A DNA stretch of 64,000 nt. Source: Saprospirales bacterium. Its GTDB lineage: Bacteria > Bacteroidota > Bacteroidia > Chitinophagales > Saprospiraceae. Shown here one piece after another: positions 52,931-61,112 of this stretch. How positions within the stretch are numbered: position 1 is the stretch's first letter; each line of letters begins with the position of its first letter. The notes under the pieces were generated by a model that saw only the letters and a list, made by a program, of their open reading frames with translations, was not told where the DNA came from and ran no database searches. Both the position numbers and the translations under genes were made by a program. The stretch covers positions 124,001-188,000 of the forward strand of contig JADJTT010000012.1 of the NCBI GenBank assembly GCA_016711045.1, written 5' to 3'.

Positions 52931-53683
52931 TCAAAACATGATGCCTAAAAACAGGGTAATGCTGCGAAGCAGCGCCCTGGAATCTTCTTCCTGTGGGGAG
53001 GTTCCTCCTGCGCCGTCCGGGAAATTCCGGGTTCCGGTATCTCTGGTCACATCCGTGAAACCCTGGTTGTAGAAGACACCCGCAAAAAGGTTGGTATCTC
53101 CACTGGAGTTCCCGCGAAGGTTGTATTCAATGCCGCCTCCCAGGCCCCAGGAGACGTTTACAGGTACTACGTCTTTGCTGATATTCTCCCCTTCAAGGGG
53201 CTCTAACCCGGGACCGGTAATATCGGCTTTTGCCCCATATAGAATGCCGATGTTAAAAACCGGCACTTCGAAGAAGAAACGGACATCGCGGAAAATCTCA
53301 TTAGTAAGCAGATGTAATCCAATCGGCACGTCGACATAGTTGATGTTATAGCGAATATTGGTGCCATCAGGAAGATCCCGATAGATTTCCGGAAGATCTG
53401 TTTTACCGAGCAGGTCGCCTCCATAGTCGTGGAGGAGAAGCCCCCCTTGATTAAAACTTAAGCTCAAACCCGTGGTTAATGCATATTTTTCGGCAAAGAA
53501 ATAATCGACCTTTGTGCCAAGTCGAATACCCAGGTTTTGTCCGTTGGAATTAATATACCTGTCGTCGGAATTCAACCAGGAAAATACGGGGCTTGCCTGG
53601 AACCCAAACCGGAATCCATATTGCGCGGGAAGGACAGTCCATACCGTGGAGATAAAGAACAAAACAGCCAGAAATTTCTTCAT
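52931..53683 (-). CDS. PorT-like outer-membrane beta-barrel protein
   Basis: A 250-residue protein with signal peptide ending in LPAQ. It consists of amphipathic strands (YGFRFGFQASPVFSW, LGIRLGTKVDYFF, INYVDVPIGLHLL, LRSITLFLGIMF) of the OMP_b-brl_2/PorT type. PorT is a T9SS component in Porphyromonas; whether this protein takes that part is uncertain, as the fold is common. It is divergent from the gldB-like gene. Confidence 0.75.
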   Translation of the reverse strand: MKKFLAVLFFISTVWTVLPAQYGFRFGFQASPVFSWLNSDDRYINSNGQNLGIRLGTKVDYFFAEKYALTTGLSLSFNQGGLLLHDYGGDLLGKTDLPEIYRDLPDGTNIRYNINYVDVPIGLHLLTNEIFRDVRFFFEVPVFNIGILYGAKADITGPGLEPLEGENISKDVVPVNVSWGLGGGIEYNLRGNSSGDTNLFAGVFYNQGFTDVTRDTGTRNFPDGAGGTSPQEEDSRALLRSITLFLGIMF

Positions 53684-53745
53684 GATCGTTTTTTGTTTAG
53701 ATGGGGATTAAGAATTTCAATACGAGGAAATGCAACATGGCGTTC

Positions 53746-53753
53746 TATCTTTG
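53746..53753 (+). promoter_or_regulatory. Candidate -7 box of the gldB-like gene
   Basis: TATCTTTG (fits TAnnTTTG), 36 bases before the ATG at 53790. The -33 region is weak. Confidence 0.45.
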
Positions 53754-53789
53754 CGTTTCATTGCTCCTGTTCAATAAATTTCCATTCAC

Positions 53790-54824
53790 ATGAACCGCCT
53801 GTTCTTTTTCGCCCTGTTGCTTGCACTAGTGGTGCAATCCTGTCAATGTAACAAAAGTAACGATATTCCGGACGTATCCCGCATTCCTGTGGAGGTAAAA
53901 ATCCGGCGGTTCGAAAAGGACCTGTTCCAGATAGACACCATGCAGATGGCCGCCGGACTGGATCAGTTGGAAAAGGACTACCCGGAGTTTGGAGCTATTT
54001 TCTTCGGGCAGCTCCTTGGATCGAAGGACTCCCTTATTGCGCCGGAAGGCCATGTAGCTTATGTAAAGGGGTTTGTCACCCATCCGGCAATACGCCACTT
54101 ATACGATACGACCCAGTTTGTATATCCCAACCTGGATTTTCTGGAGGAGCAACTCGGTCAATCTTTCCGTTTTTTAAAGTACTACTTCCCCAATAGTCAG
54201 GTTCCTGACCTCACGACATTTGTTTCCGAATACACCATTGCCAGTTTCATTTATGGGGAGAATTCCCTGGCTGTGGGGCTTGATTTCTTCCTGGGAGCTG
54301 ATTATCCCTATGCAATTTACAATCCAGGTAATCCAAATTTTTCTCAATACCTGACAAGAACGTACAACAAAGACCATTTAACTGCCAAGATTTTGATGCC
54401 GTTGGTCGAAGATCTCTGCGGCAATCCACCTGGGGGGCGCCTGTTGGATTTCATGATCCACAATGGAAAAAAGCTCTATATCCTCGACCACTTGGCGCCT
54501 TTTTTGTCCGATACAGTTATAATGGAGTACACCTCTGACCAACTTTCCTGGTGCAAGGATAACGAGTTGGACATTTGGGCGCATTTTCTGCAGGAAGATC
54601 TGCTCTATTCTTCTAATTGGCAGGATATCCGAAAGCTGGTGGAATACAGTCCGGCCTCCCCGGGCATGCCTCCGGAAGCGCCGGGCCGCACGGCTAATTG
54701 GATGGGTTGGCAAGTAATTAAGGAGTATATGCGGCGCAACCCGAAGACTACTTTCCAGGAGCTGATCGAGCTGCAGGATGCCCAGGTTATCCTCGATCAA
54801 TCCAAATACCGGCCAAAGCGCTAA
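53790..54824 (+). CDS. gldB: GldB-like gliding motility lipoprotein
   Basis: A 344-residue protein with lipobox VVQSC (Cys18). The mature start with IPVEVKIRRFEKDLF and the central segment with YTIASFIYGENSLAVGLDFF are typical of GldB, a lipoprotein needed for gliding in Flavobacterium and found across Bacteroidota, including non-gliders. The stop codon at 54822-54824 directly abuts the convergent HIT gene. Exact function is unresolved in the family. Confidence 0.85.
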   Translation: MNRLFFFALLLALVVQSCQCNKSNDIPDVSRIPVEVKIRRFEKDLFQIDTMQMAAGLDQLEKDYPEFGAIFFGQLLGSKDSLIAPEGHVAYVKGFVTHPAIRHLYDTTQFVYPNLDFLEEQLGQSFRFLKYYFPNSQVPDLTTFVSEYTIASFIYGENSLAVGLDFFLGADYPYAIYNPGNPNFSQYLTRTYNKDHLTAKILMPLVEDLCGNPPGGRLLDFMIHNGKKLYILDHLAPFLSDTVIMEYTSDQLSWCKDNELDIWAHFLQEDLLYSSNWQDIRKLVEYSPASPGMPPEAPGRTANWMGWQVIKEYMRRNPKTTFQELIELQDAQVILDQSKYRPKR

Positions 54825-55223
54825 TCAGGGATTATAGACCTGGCTGATCTTTGCCGCAAGGGCTGCCAGCTCTTCATGGGAAACCGAGATCGGCTCCTTC
54901 TGAAAGCTCATATCCTGAATGGACTGGAGCGGTATCAGGTGGACATGCGCATGGGGCACCTCCAGTCCCACTACAGATACGCCAATGCGTTTACAGGGCA
55001 CTGTTTGACGTATCGCCGCAGCTACCTTTTTGGAAAACACCATCAAATCTGACAAATGCGGGTCTTCCATGTCGAAGAAATAGTCTATTTCTTTCTTTGG
55101 AATGACCAGCGTGTGCCCCATTACGAGCGGGCGAATGTCGAGAAAGGCCAGAAATTGATCAGATTCTGCCACCTTGTGGCAAGGGATTTCTCCCTGAATG
55201 ATCCGTGTGAAAATCGTAGGCAT
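54825..55223 (-). CDS. HIT-family nucleotide hydrolase (HINT-like)
   Basis: A 132-residue protein from the ATG at 55223 (MPTIFTRIIQGEIPCHK), the exact beginning of the HINT family. The histidine triad HAHVHLIPL is present. It hydrolyses AMP-lysine or adenosine phosphoramidates. It follows greA by 10 bases, so they form an operon. Confidence 0.94.
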   Translation of the reverse strand: MPTIFTRIIQGEIPCHKVAESDQFLAFLDIRPLVMGHTLVIPKKEIDYFFDMEDPHLSDLMVFSKKVAAAIRQTVPCKRIGVSVVGLEVPHAHVHLIPLQSIQDMSFQKEPISVSHEELAALAAKISQVYNP

Positions 55224-55233
55224 AAGGATAGTT

Positions 55234-55710
55234 TTAGCCCATGGCAATTCCGACCACTTCAAACTGGAGCATACCCCGGGGTGTATCGATGGCCGCCAGT
55301 TCGCCAACTTTTTTGCCGAGGAGGCCTCTCCCCATCGGGGAATCGATAGATATCCGGTTATTTCTCAGGTCGGCTTCCGATTCTGATACCAGTTTATAGG
55401 TCATCTGCTTTCCGGAGGTTTTATTCTTAATGGTTACATCAGAGAGTAAGCGCACCTCAGAATTATCCATTTGGCTTTCATCCAGAATCCGGGCAGTAGC
55501 AAGTACTTTTTCCAGGTCGTTAATGCGCATCTCCAACAGGCCCTGAGCATCTTTTGCGGCATCGTATTCCGCATTTTCAGAGAGATCTCCTTTTTCCCGA
55601 GCTTCTGCAATGGCCCTTGCTACCTCCTGGCGGCCAGTGGTTTTCATCTCATCCAACTCCTTCTTCAGTCTGTCATGCCCTTCTTGGGTTAAATATGTGT
55701 ACGCTGCCAT
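55234..55710 (-). CDS. greA: Transcription elongation factor GreA
   Basis: A 158-residue protein from the ATG at 55710 (MAAYTYLTQEG). The N-terminal coiled-coil contains ARAIAEAREKGDLSENAEYD, with the tip acidic residues that reach the RNA polymerase active site. C-terminal domain has DSPMGRGLLGKKVGE. It rescues backtracked polymerase by stimulating RNA cleavage. Upstream open frame is excluded because it overlaps non-coding sequence. Confidence 0.96.
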   Translation of the reverse strand: MAAYTYLTQEGHDRLKKELDEMKTTGRQEVARAIAEAREKGDLSENAEYDAAKDAQGLLEMRINDLEKVLATARILDESQMDNSEVRLLSDVTIKNKTSGKQMTYKLVSESEADLRNNRISIDSPMGRGLLGKKVGELAAIDTPRGMLQFEVVGIAMG

Positions 55711-55844
55711 AGCATTTTGGTTTACTTGATAGAGCTCGCCGCTTCCAGCAGCGAATATATATTTTATAAAAAACCAAAAACGCCTCCACCTCCCCGGTGG
55801 AAACGTTTCCGAATGCAAATATACGAAATTTTGAGTTATCGGAA

Positions 55845-55883
55845 AAGGCCCCATCGGGGAGTAGAATACCTCGATGGGGCCTT
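55845..55883 (-). terminator. Stem-loop after the PorV-like gene
   Basis: A 12-bp stem AAGGCCCCATCG/CGATGGGGCCTT (55845-55856 with 55872-55883), 15-base loop, 24 bases past the stop at 55908. On the minus strand it is followed by two more T. It closes the TonB/cargo/PorV operon. Confidence 0.75.
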
Positions 55884-55907
55884 GACAGGCGGATGAAACC
55901 TTTTCAA

Positions 55908-56978
55908 TTAGAGATTCAGCCGGATGCTAACGTTGTGCGTGCCACCAAAAATATTGGCAGCACGATACCCATAATCAATACCAAAACGGGTACCATTGGG
56001 GTCTTCTTTTTTAATAGGCACATCCAGTGTGACGCCTCCGCAAAGCCCCGAATACAGGGAATTGGCCGGAGTATCCTGGGAAGTAGCCCCGAAATCGAGC
56101 CTATACCCGCCGCGCACCATAAACATTTCGTTGAAGGCGAATTCGATCCCCCCACCAATCTGGTCTTGGGCGAACGCGTTGGAGGTAAAATTGCCCACCG
56201 CGGTCAATCGTCCTTTGGAACCAAAGAGGAAGTCATACGAAAGGCCAATGTTCAGCATGGAAGGCAATTCGAAACTGGCGGCCCGGCGATTGGAAGCCAG
56301 GTCATAGGAACCTGATCCGAGCGGAATGGCTGCATTGAAGGAAAGTCCTTCCCCCTTATACTGCATACGGCCCCCAATATTTCGCAGGGATATACCAAAC
56401 TTAAAGTTGTCGTGGGCGCCGGTCACATATTGTACACCGGCATCGATACCCAATGCCGAACCCGACAGGTCGGCGATAGATTCACTGACGTTTCGGAAGA
56501 GGACCCCCACCGAGACACGATTCTCAAAGGTGTAGGAATACCCCAGACCGATATTGAAGAAACGAGGAGAGAATGTCGCTCCCGTACCTTCAGGTTGTTC
56601 ATTTGTTGTCACGGGAATATCCCCAAAATCGAGGGCCATGATGCTTACGCCCAAAGCGCCTCCTTTTCCCAGTTTCTGAGCCATACCAAACGCATTCATG
56701 CTTACGCCTGTTCCCTCCAGATAAATAGCATGGGACGCCATGAACTGGGTTTTATTGATCCGTCCCAGACCTGCGATATTGATGCGCATGGCTTCCACTC
56801 CAAAAACGCTGGACGTGGTCATGGAATGCAATCCGGCACTGCGCGCCCAGGGATTCATCAGCAATTGCGGAGCACCACCTTCCCCCTGGCGGTCTGGGTT
56901 ACCGGCTTCCACTTGTGCAGCCGGAACTGCCAGGAGGAACCCCAATAGTAGAATGTATAGTAAGCGGGTCATATGCAT
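55908..56978 (-). CDS. PorV/PorQ-family outer-membrane protein
   Basis: A 356-residue FadL-like barrel; start at 56978 or two codons later. Signal peptide ends near QVEAG. The segment APQLLMNPWARSAGLHSMTTSSV resembles the usual first motif of PorV/PorQ, followed by strand repeats and C-terminal SIRLNL. It probably helps move cargo with sorting domains onto the surface in the T9SS. It is the last gene of a likely operon behind a T9SS cargo and a TonB-dependent receptor. Confidence 0.85.
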   Translation of the reverse strand: MHMTRLLYILLLGFLLAVPAAQVEAGNPDRQGEGGAPQLLMNPWARSAGLHSMTTSSVFGVEAMRINIAGLGRINKTQFMASHAIYLEGTGVSMNAFGMAQKLGKGGALGVSIMALDFGDIPVTTNEQPEGTGATFSPRFFNIGLGYSYTFENRVSVGVLFRNVSESIADLSGSALGIDAGVQYVTGAHDNFKFGISLRNIGGRMQYKGEGLSFNAAIPLGSGSYDLASNRRAASFELPSMLNIGLSYDFLFGSKGRLTAVGNFTSNAFAQDQIGGGIEFAFNEMFMVRGGYRLDFGATSQDTPANSLYSGLCGGVTLDVPIKKEDPNGTRFGIDYGYRAANIFGGTHNVSIRLNL

Positions 56979-57001
56979 TGATTAAATAAAGGATTGAGAA
57001 T

Positions 57002-57033
57002 ACCCGGAGGACAACCGCAGCTGTCCTCCGGGT
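57002..57033. other. Stem-loop between cargo and PorV-like genes
   Basis: A 12-bp perfect stem ACCCGGAGGACA/TGTCCTCCGGGT (57002-57013 with 57022-57033) with an 8-base loop. No T-run; it may be a processing site or partial terminator between the two genes. Confidence 0.6.
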
Positions 57034-57042
57034 GATGAAAGA

Positions 57043-60000
57043 TTAAAGACCAGAGGGGTCGAATTGACGGTTTGTACCAAACCACTTGATCACTCGCTCA
57101 CCCAAGTCCCCTGCATCGATATGGATCAGGTATACTCCAGCTGCGATCGGAATTCCTTTGCTGTTTTTCAGGTCCCATTCCACATCGGGCGCATATTGCG
57201 CCTGTTGGATACCTCGATAGACACCGATAGGAATTGCGCCCACCTCATCCCGGTTGTACTGGCGAATAAACTTGCCATCCAGCGAATAGATCGTCACTAC
57301 ACACTTAGCAGGCAGGTTGGTGATCTTCACCGTAGTGCTGAACTGGTCGATCTCATACGCAGAGTATGCGTAGTAGGGATTGGGCGCCACGTTGATCAAA
57401 TCAAGGGCTGTTTCTACCTCTTGAGCTGTCAGCGAGGTCGGCGCCACGCCGTCGAAATTAAATCGATATGCGTTGTACCCGTTGTTTTCATTAGTACCCT
57501 TAGCCACCTCATAGGGGTTGTCTACGCGAAGCTTCACCGTCAATTCATTGGGGATCAACCCTTGTTCTCCAGCTCCCAGCGGATCCATTTCCGTGCCGGG
57601 AAGCATCAACGGCCAGCCGGCCCAGGTAATAGGCAGCAATACCTGGAGCAGGTCATTCGTGCTGGGCTGCTTCTTCAGTCGCTTGTAAATATCCTCACAC
57701 TGGTTGTATTCAGTATTGGATACGTAGATGAAATGCTGTCCACCACCAATTATGTTGAAGATGCTGGTCTGTGTTTGCGTCTCGAGGAAGAGTTGCGAGG
57801 TAGGGTTGAACATCAGGTCTGTGGCAGTAGATACCCCATTTTCATAGGCATCGCAGAAAATGCTGCAATCATAGACTGAGTTTTCTCCAAAGAAGATGTT
57901 GAGGCGTTTTCCTGTTTCCACATCGATCGCATAGCCTGGGAACCACCCCATACCCACGCGGGGTTGTCCGTCGCTATCGATCGCGTTATCGAGATCTGCA
58001 AGGCCGTTGCCATCGGCATCGTACTTGCCCACGGAACCTTGCTTGCGCAGGTAGAACTGACGTGCATCTCCAATAGTGGGAAGCCCCAGGTCGTTGGTGT
58101 ACGTCCGGGAAGCAGATTCCACCACTACGCAGCGGCTCCATTTGCTCTTGTCCGGGGTAAAGACGATATCCACGTTATTGGTCAGTGCAAGCGCCCCGTT
58201 GGGCTTGTAGAGGTTGCCGTTAGGATTGTACCAACCCGGCGTCACATATTCATTACCCGGCCGTGCGCGGTGATCGGCTATTTGGAAGGGCACGAAATAG
58301 CCTGGGCCGATCCGGCTAAGCGCTTGCGTAGGATCCAGATCGTTATCGGGTTGTCCCACCGCAGTAGCCACATAATCTGTAAGATTGGTCAATACGGCTC
58401 CACCGCCAAACCCATCGGAAATACCGGCAAACCAAGGCTGCTTGGATGCATCGGAATAGACCTCCTCGTACCCGATAGTTCCATTCAACTCATCGGCAAG
58501 TTCGCCGACATCAGCCGTTTGCCCCAAGGTAACAGAAAACCCATATTTGGCAATAATCTGCTCGTTGAGAGCATCCAGATCCGTGTCGGAGTAGATGATC
58601 CCTTGGGATGGGTCGGACAGGTTGCGTAATTCCCAGCGTACATCGTTATCCAGCTTGTTGTTGCCTGTATTTTCATCGGTAAATGTCAGCAGGAACTCCC
58701 CATTGACCACTTCCAGCGGGTTGAATACCCGCACATTGATTGGGCCACGGCCACTTTTATAGATGATGCTTCCGTCAAATGATCCATCCAGGATGGCCTG
58801 GCGGGTGGCATCTGAAATATCGATAAAATTACCTCCAACCCCGACGCCATCGAGGCGGGTTACGATCGGACCATCTCCATAGCCACTATTTATTCTACGA
58901 TCCACGATCGGGCGAGGGATAGTAGTATAGGTCTTGATATTCCGGCGGCCTTCCAGATAGGGACGCTTTTGGCCAAACGCAGAGTCCGGCTGAAATTGAG
59001 TCCAGTTGTTGTATGCATAAGCCACTGCAGAATAGTAATATTTCTTGTGGTTCACCAAGCGGTTGTCACTGGTCGCAAACTGGTCGGCATTGATCTCAAA
59101 CGTATGTTTGATGCCTTTATCCAGACCAACTACCTGGGATACCGGATACCATACTACCCCTTCACTATTACCTGGATCCGGAACGGAAGCCCAGTTAAAA
59201 ATTTCGGCAATCCCGTTTTTCACATCCACATTGGCGATGATCCGCGCTTTTTCCGGGTTGGAGTAATCGCTCCGGATTACAGACTGATCGGCCAATTGAT
59301 AAAGGATGTACCCCTCGAAATTGTAAGTCGTATCAATGCCTCCAATTTCCGGAGCCAGCAGGTCGAGCTCTTCGTAAGCTTCGAATGCGTTATTGGAAGA
59401 GAGCGTATCATTCGTAAACACCGCAATGATCTGTCGATCCAACTCAATGAAGTCGACGTCCGGTGCATCCGGACCATCCGTGATCTCGAAGCAGTTGTCG
59501 AAGAGGTTCTGAGCAAGGTCATCCGCTACAAACAGACGAGTGATATTGGGACATGGGTAAACCAGATCCGGAACCCATACAGCCCCGATGATCAGCTCGT
59601 TCACAGCGCCCGGCTTCAAGAGGAAAGGACCCGAGGCCTGGATCGTACGACGATCGTATTCCGGCAGACCGGCGGTACACATCGACCATCCATCGGCTTT
59701 GTTGGGCGGATCGGTAAATGCATAGTTGATCGGGTCGCCATCCTGGTAGGCATCATCTCCGAAAGTGAACAGCGAGCCATCGCGCCAGGAACCCGTCAGG
59801 TAGCGATAGAATTCAATGTCGATATTGGGGTCGGTCGTACCTGGAGGCGGGTTGTTGTAGCCCCCATTATTATAGTAAGTAAAGGATGACATACCCAATT
59901 CGATCTCGTCGATCACGTTGCCCTCGCTATCGAGGATGGGGCGACGCGGTCCCCGGAAGTAATCGACTCCGATGATCGGAATATCGACTCCATAGGTAGC

Positions 60001-61083
60001 TACACCTGTTTGGCAAGTAGTACCCGGATCGCCGTCAGCAGCGTCTGCGTTGTACGTATAGGCAAGGCTGCGATCTACATCACAACCTACATAGTCATCG
60101 ATAAAACACCCCAGGTCGGCATCCACCCACATGGCGAAGAAGGTAGAGTCAATATCTTCGATAGCTCTGTTAATGAGCTTGTACCGTTGGAAAGTCATGT
60201 CGTTGACCTCATCGTTGGTCCCATAGGAGAACGCCTGCACCTGCACTTCCATCTGGATGGCATTACCCTGCGTTTCACCGTGAATACCTCCGTTGTCATT
60301 ATAGATCCAGAAGATCATCTGATCGGGATAGTTAGGCGCTTCGCACCCGCGGATCTCAATCACCGGATAGTCTCCATCGAGCGGTTCGTAGTTAGTGTTG
60401 CCATTTCGGTCAAAGAACCCTGCAAGACCCTGATTGGTATTCGGAAGGTCGAATTCATTGATATCAAAGAAAAATTCATTCCCCTTTGCAGGCCAGCCTT
60501 TTACACCTTTTGGGATGAGAGCCGGATCGTAGGAACCTCCTGTGGCTACGCTTTCATTGTACAAGCGAAGGTGTTCGTCAATTTCCGAGGCATAGACTTC
60601 GAAGAAGCGATCCCATTTTTCGCAGACCGGCTTGTCTGTCGTCCCGTCATTTGGGTCCAGTGGACCAGTCCAGAAGTCAGTATTACCCTGGGGATTTCCA
60701 TACGTTTGACAAGCTACTTTCAGGTTACCCCCTGGGTCCACCCCTCCCAGCCATACGCCACCCGCAAAGATGGAAGAAACTTCCTCTTCTCCCGGATCGA
60801 CGTGGGGAACAATGTATTTCCCAATATCCCCATCCCACCAGGGATCGCCCCCGGTGCGCAGACGGGCACGGACGTTATTGACTTTTCCACCTGTGAGGCG
60901 GTTCAAGCCCTGGTCAATCTGCTTTTTCGGCGTGGTACAATCCTCCCTGTAGGAGACATTGGTATTAGTATTAGTCGATGTAGGCTTGGCTTTTCCTTGC
61001 AATTGTGGGTTGATGTGGGCCTCCGCAGGGAGCAGCCACAACAAACACACAGCAACGGGCAACCAATATTTTATGAATCGCAT
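57043..61083 (-). CDS. Large T9SS-secreted protein with type A sorting domain
   Basis: A 1346-residue protein with signal peptide ending in LPAEAH. The body has no known domain; long stretches resemble secreted proteins paired with TonB receptors in Bacteroidota (e.g. DPGEEEVSSIFAGGVWLGG near the start, MWVDADLGCFIDDYVG in the middle). The last 90 residues form a sorting domain: INVAPNPYYAYS..., VTIYSLDGKFIRQYNR, GIPIAAGVYLIHIDAG. The gene follows a TonB-dependent receptor by 29 bases and precedes a PorV-like gene by 64, so the three are probably one system for surface display or uptake. Substrate is unknown. Confidence 0.82.
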   Translation of the reverse strand: MRFIKYWLPVAVCLLWLLPAEAHINPQLQGKAKPTSTNTNTNVSYREDCTTPKKQIDQGLNRLTGGKVNNVRARLRTGGDPWWDGDIGKYIVPHVDPGEEEVSSIFAGGVWLGGVDPGGNLKVACQTYGNPQGNTDFWTGPLDPNDGTTDKPVCEKWDRFFEVYASEIDEHLRLYNESVATGGSYDPALIPKGVKGWPAKGNEFFFDINEFDLPNTNQGLAGFFDRNGNTNYEPLDGDYPVIEIRGCEAPNYPDQMIFWIYNDNGGIHGETQGNAIQMEVQVQAFSYGTNDEVNDMTFQRYKLINRAIEDIDSTFFAMWVDADLGCFIDDYVGCDVDRSLAYTYNADAADGDPGTTCQTGVATYGVDIPIIGVDYFRGPRRPILDSEGNVIDEIELGMSSFTYYNNGGYNNPPPGTTDPNIDIEFYRYLTGSWRDGSLFTFGDDAYQDGDPINYAFTDPPNKADGWSMCTAGLPEYDRRTIQASGPFLLKPGAVNELIIGAVWVPDLVYPCPNITRLFVADDLAQNLFDNCFEITDGPDAPDVDFIELDRQIIAVFTNDTLSSNNAFEAYEELDLLAPEIGGIDTTYNFEGYILYQLADQSVIRSDYSNPEKARIIANVDVKNGIAEIFNWASVPDPGNSEGVVWYPVSQVVGLDKGIKHTFEINADQFATSDNRLVNHKKYYYSAVAYAYNNWTQFQPDSAFGQKRPYLEGRRNIKTYTTIPRPIVDRRINSGYGDGPIVTRLDGVGVGGNFIDISDATRQAILDGSFDGSIIYKSGRGPINVRVFNPLEVVNGEFLLTFTDENTGNNKLDNDVRWELRNLSDPSQGIIYSDTDLDALNEQIIAKYGFSVTLGQTADVGELADELNGTIGYEEVYSDASKQPWFAGISDGFGGGAVLTNLTDYVATAVGQPDNDLDPTQALSRIGPGYFVPFQIADHRARPGNEYVTPGWYNPNGNLYKPNGALALTNNVDIVFTPDKSKWSRCVVVESASRTYTNDLGLPTIGDARQFYLRKQGSVGKYDADGNGLADLDNAIDSDGQPRVGMGWFPGYAIDVETGKRLNIFFGENSVYDCSIFCDAYENGVSTATDLMFNPTSQLFLETQTQTSIFNIIGGGQHFIYVSNTEYNQCEDIYKRLKKQPSTNDLLQVLLPITWAGWPLMLPGTEMDPLGAGEQGLIPNELTVKLRVDNPYEVAKGTNENNGYNAYRFNFDGVAPTSLTAQEVETALDLINVAPNPYYAYSAYEIDQFSTTVKITNLPAKCVVTIYSLDGKFIRQYNRDEVGAIPIGVYRGIQQAQYAPDVEWDLKNSKGIPIAAGVYLIHIDAGDLGERVIKWFGTNRQFDPSGL

Positions 61084-61112
61084 AGTCCAAATTTTAAAGT
61101 GGTTAGAGGTAA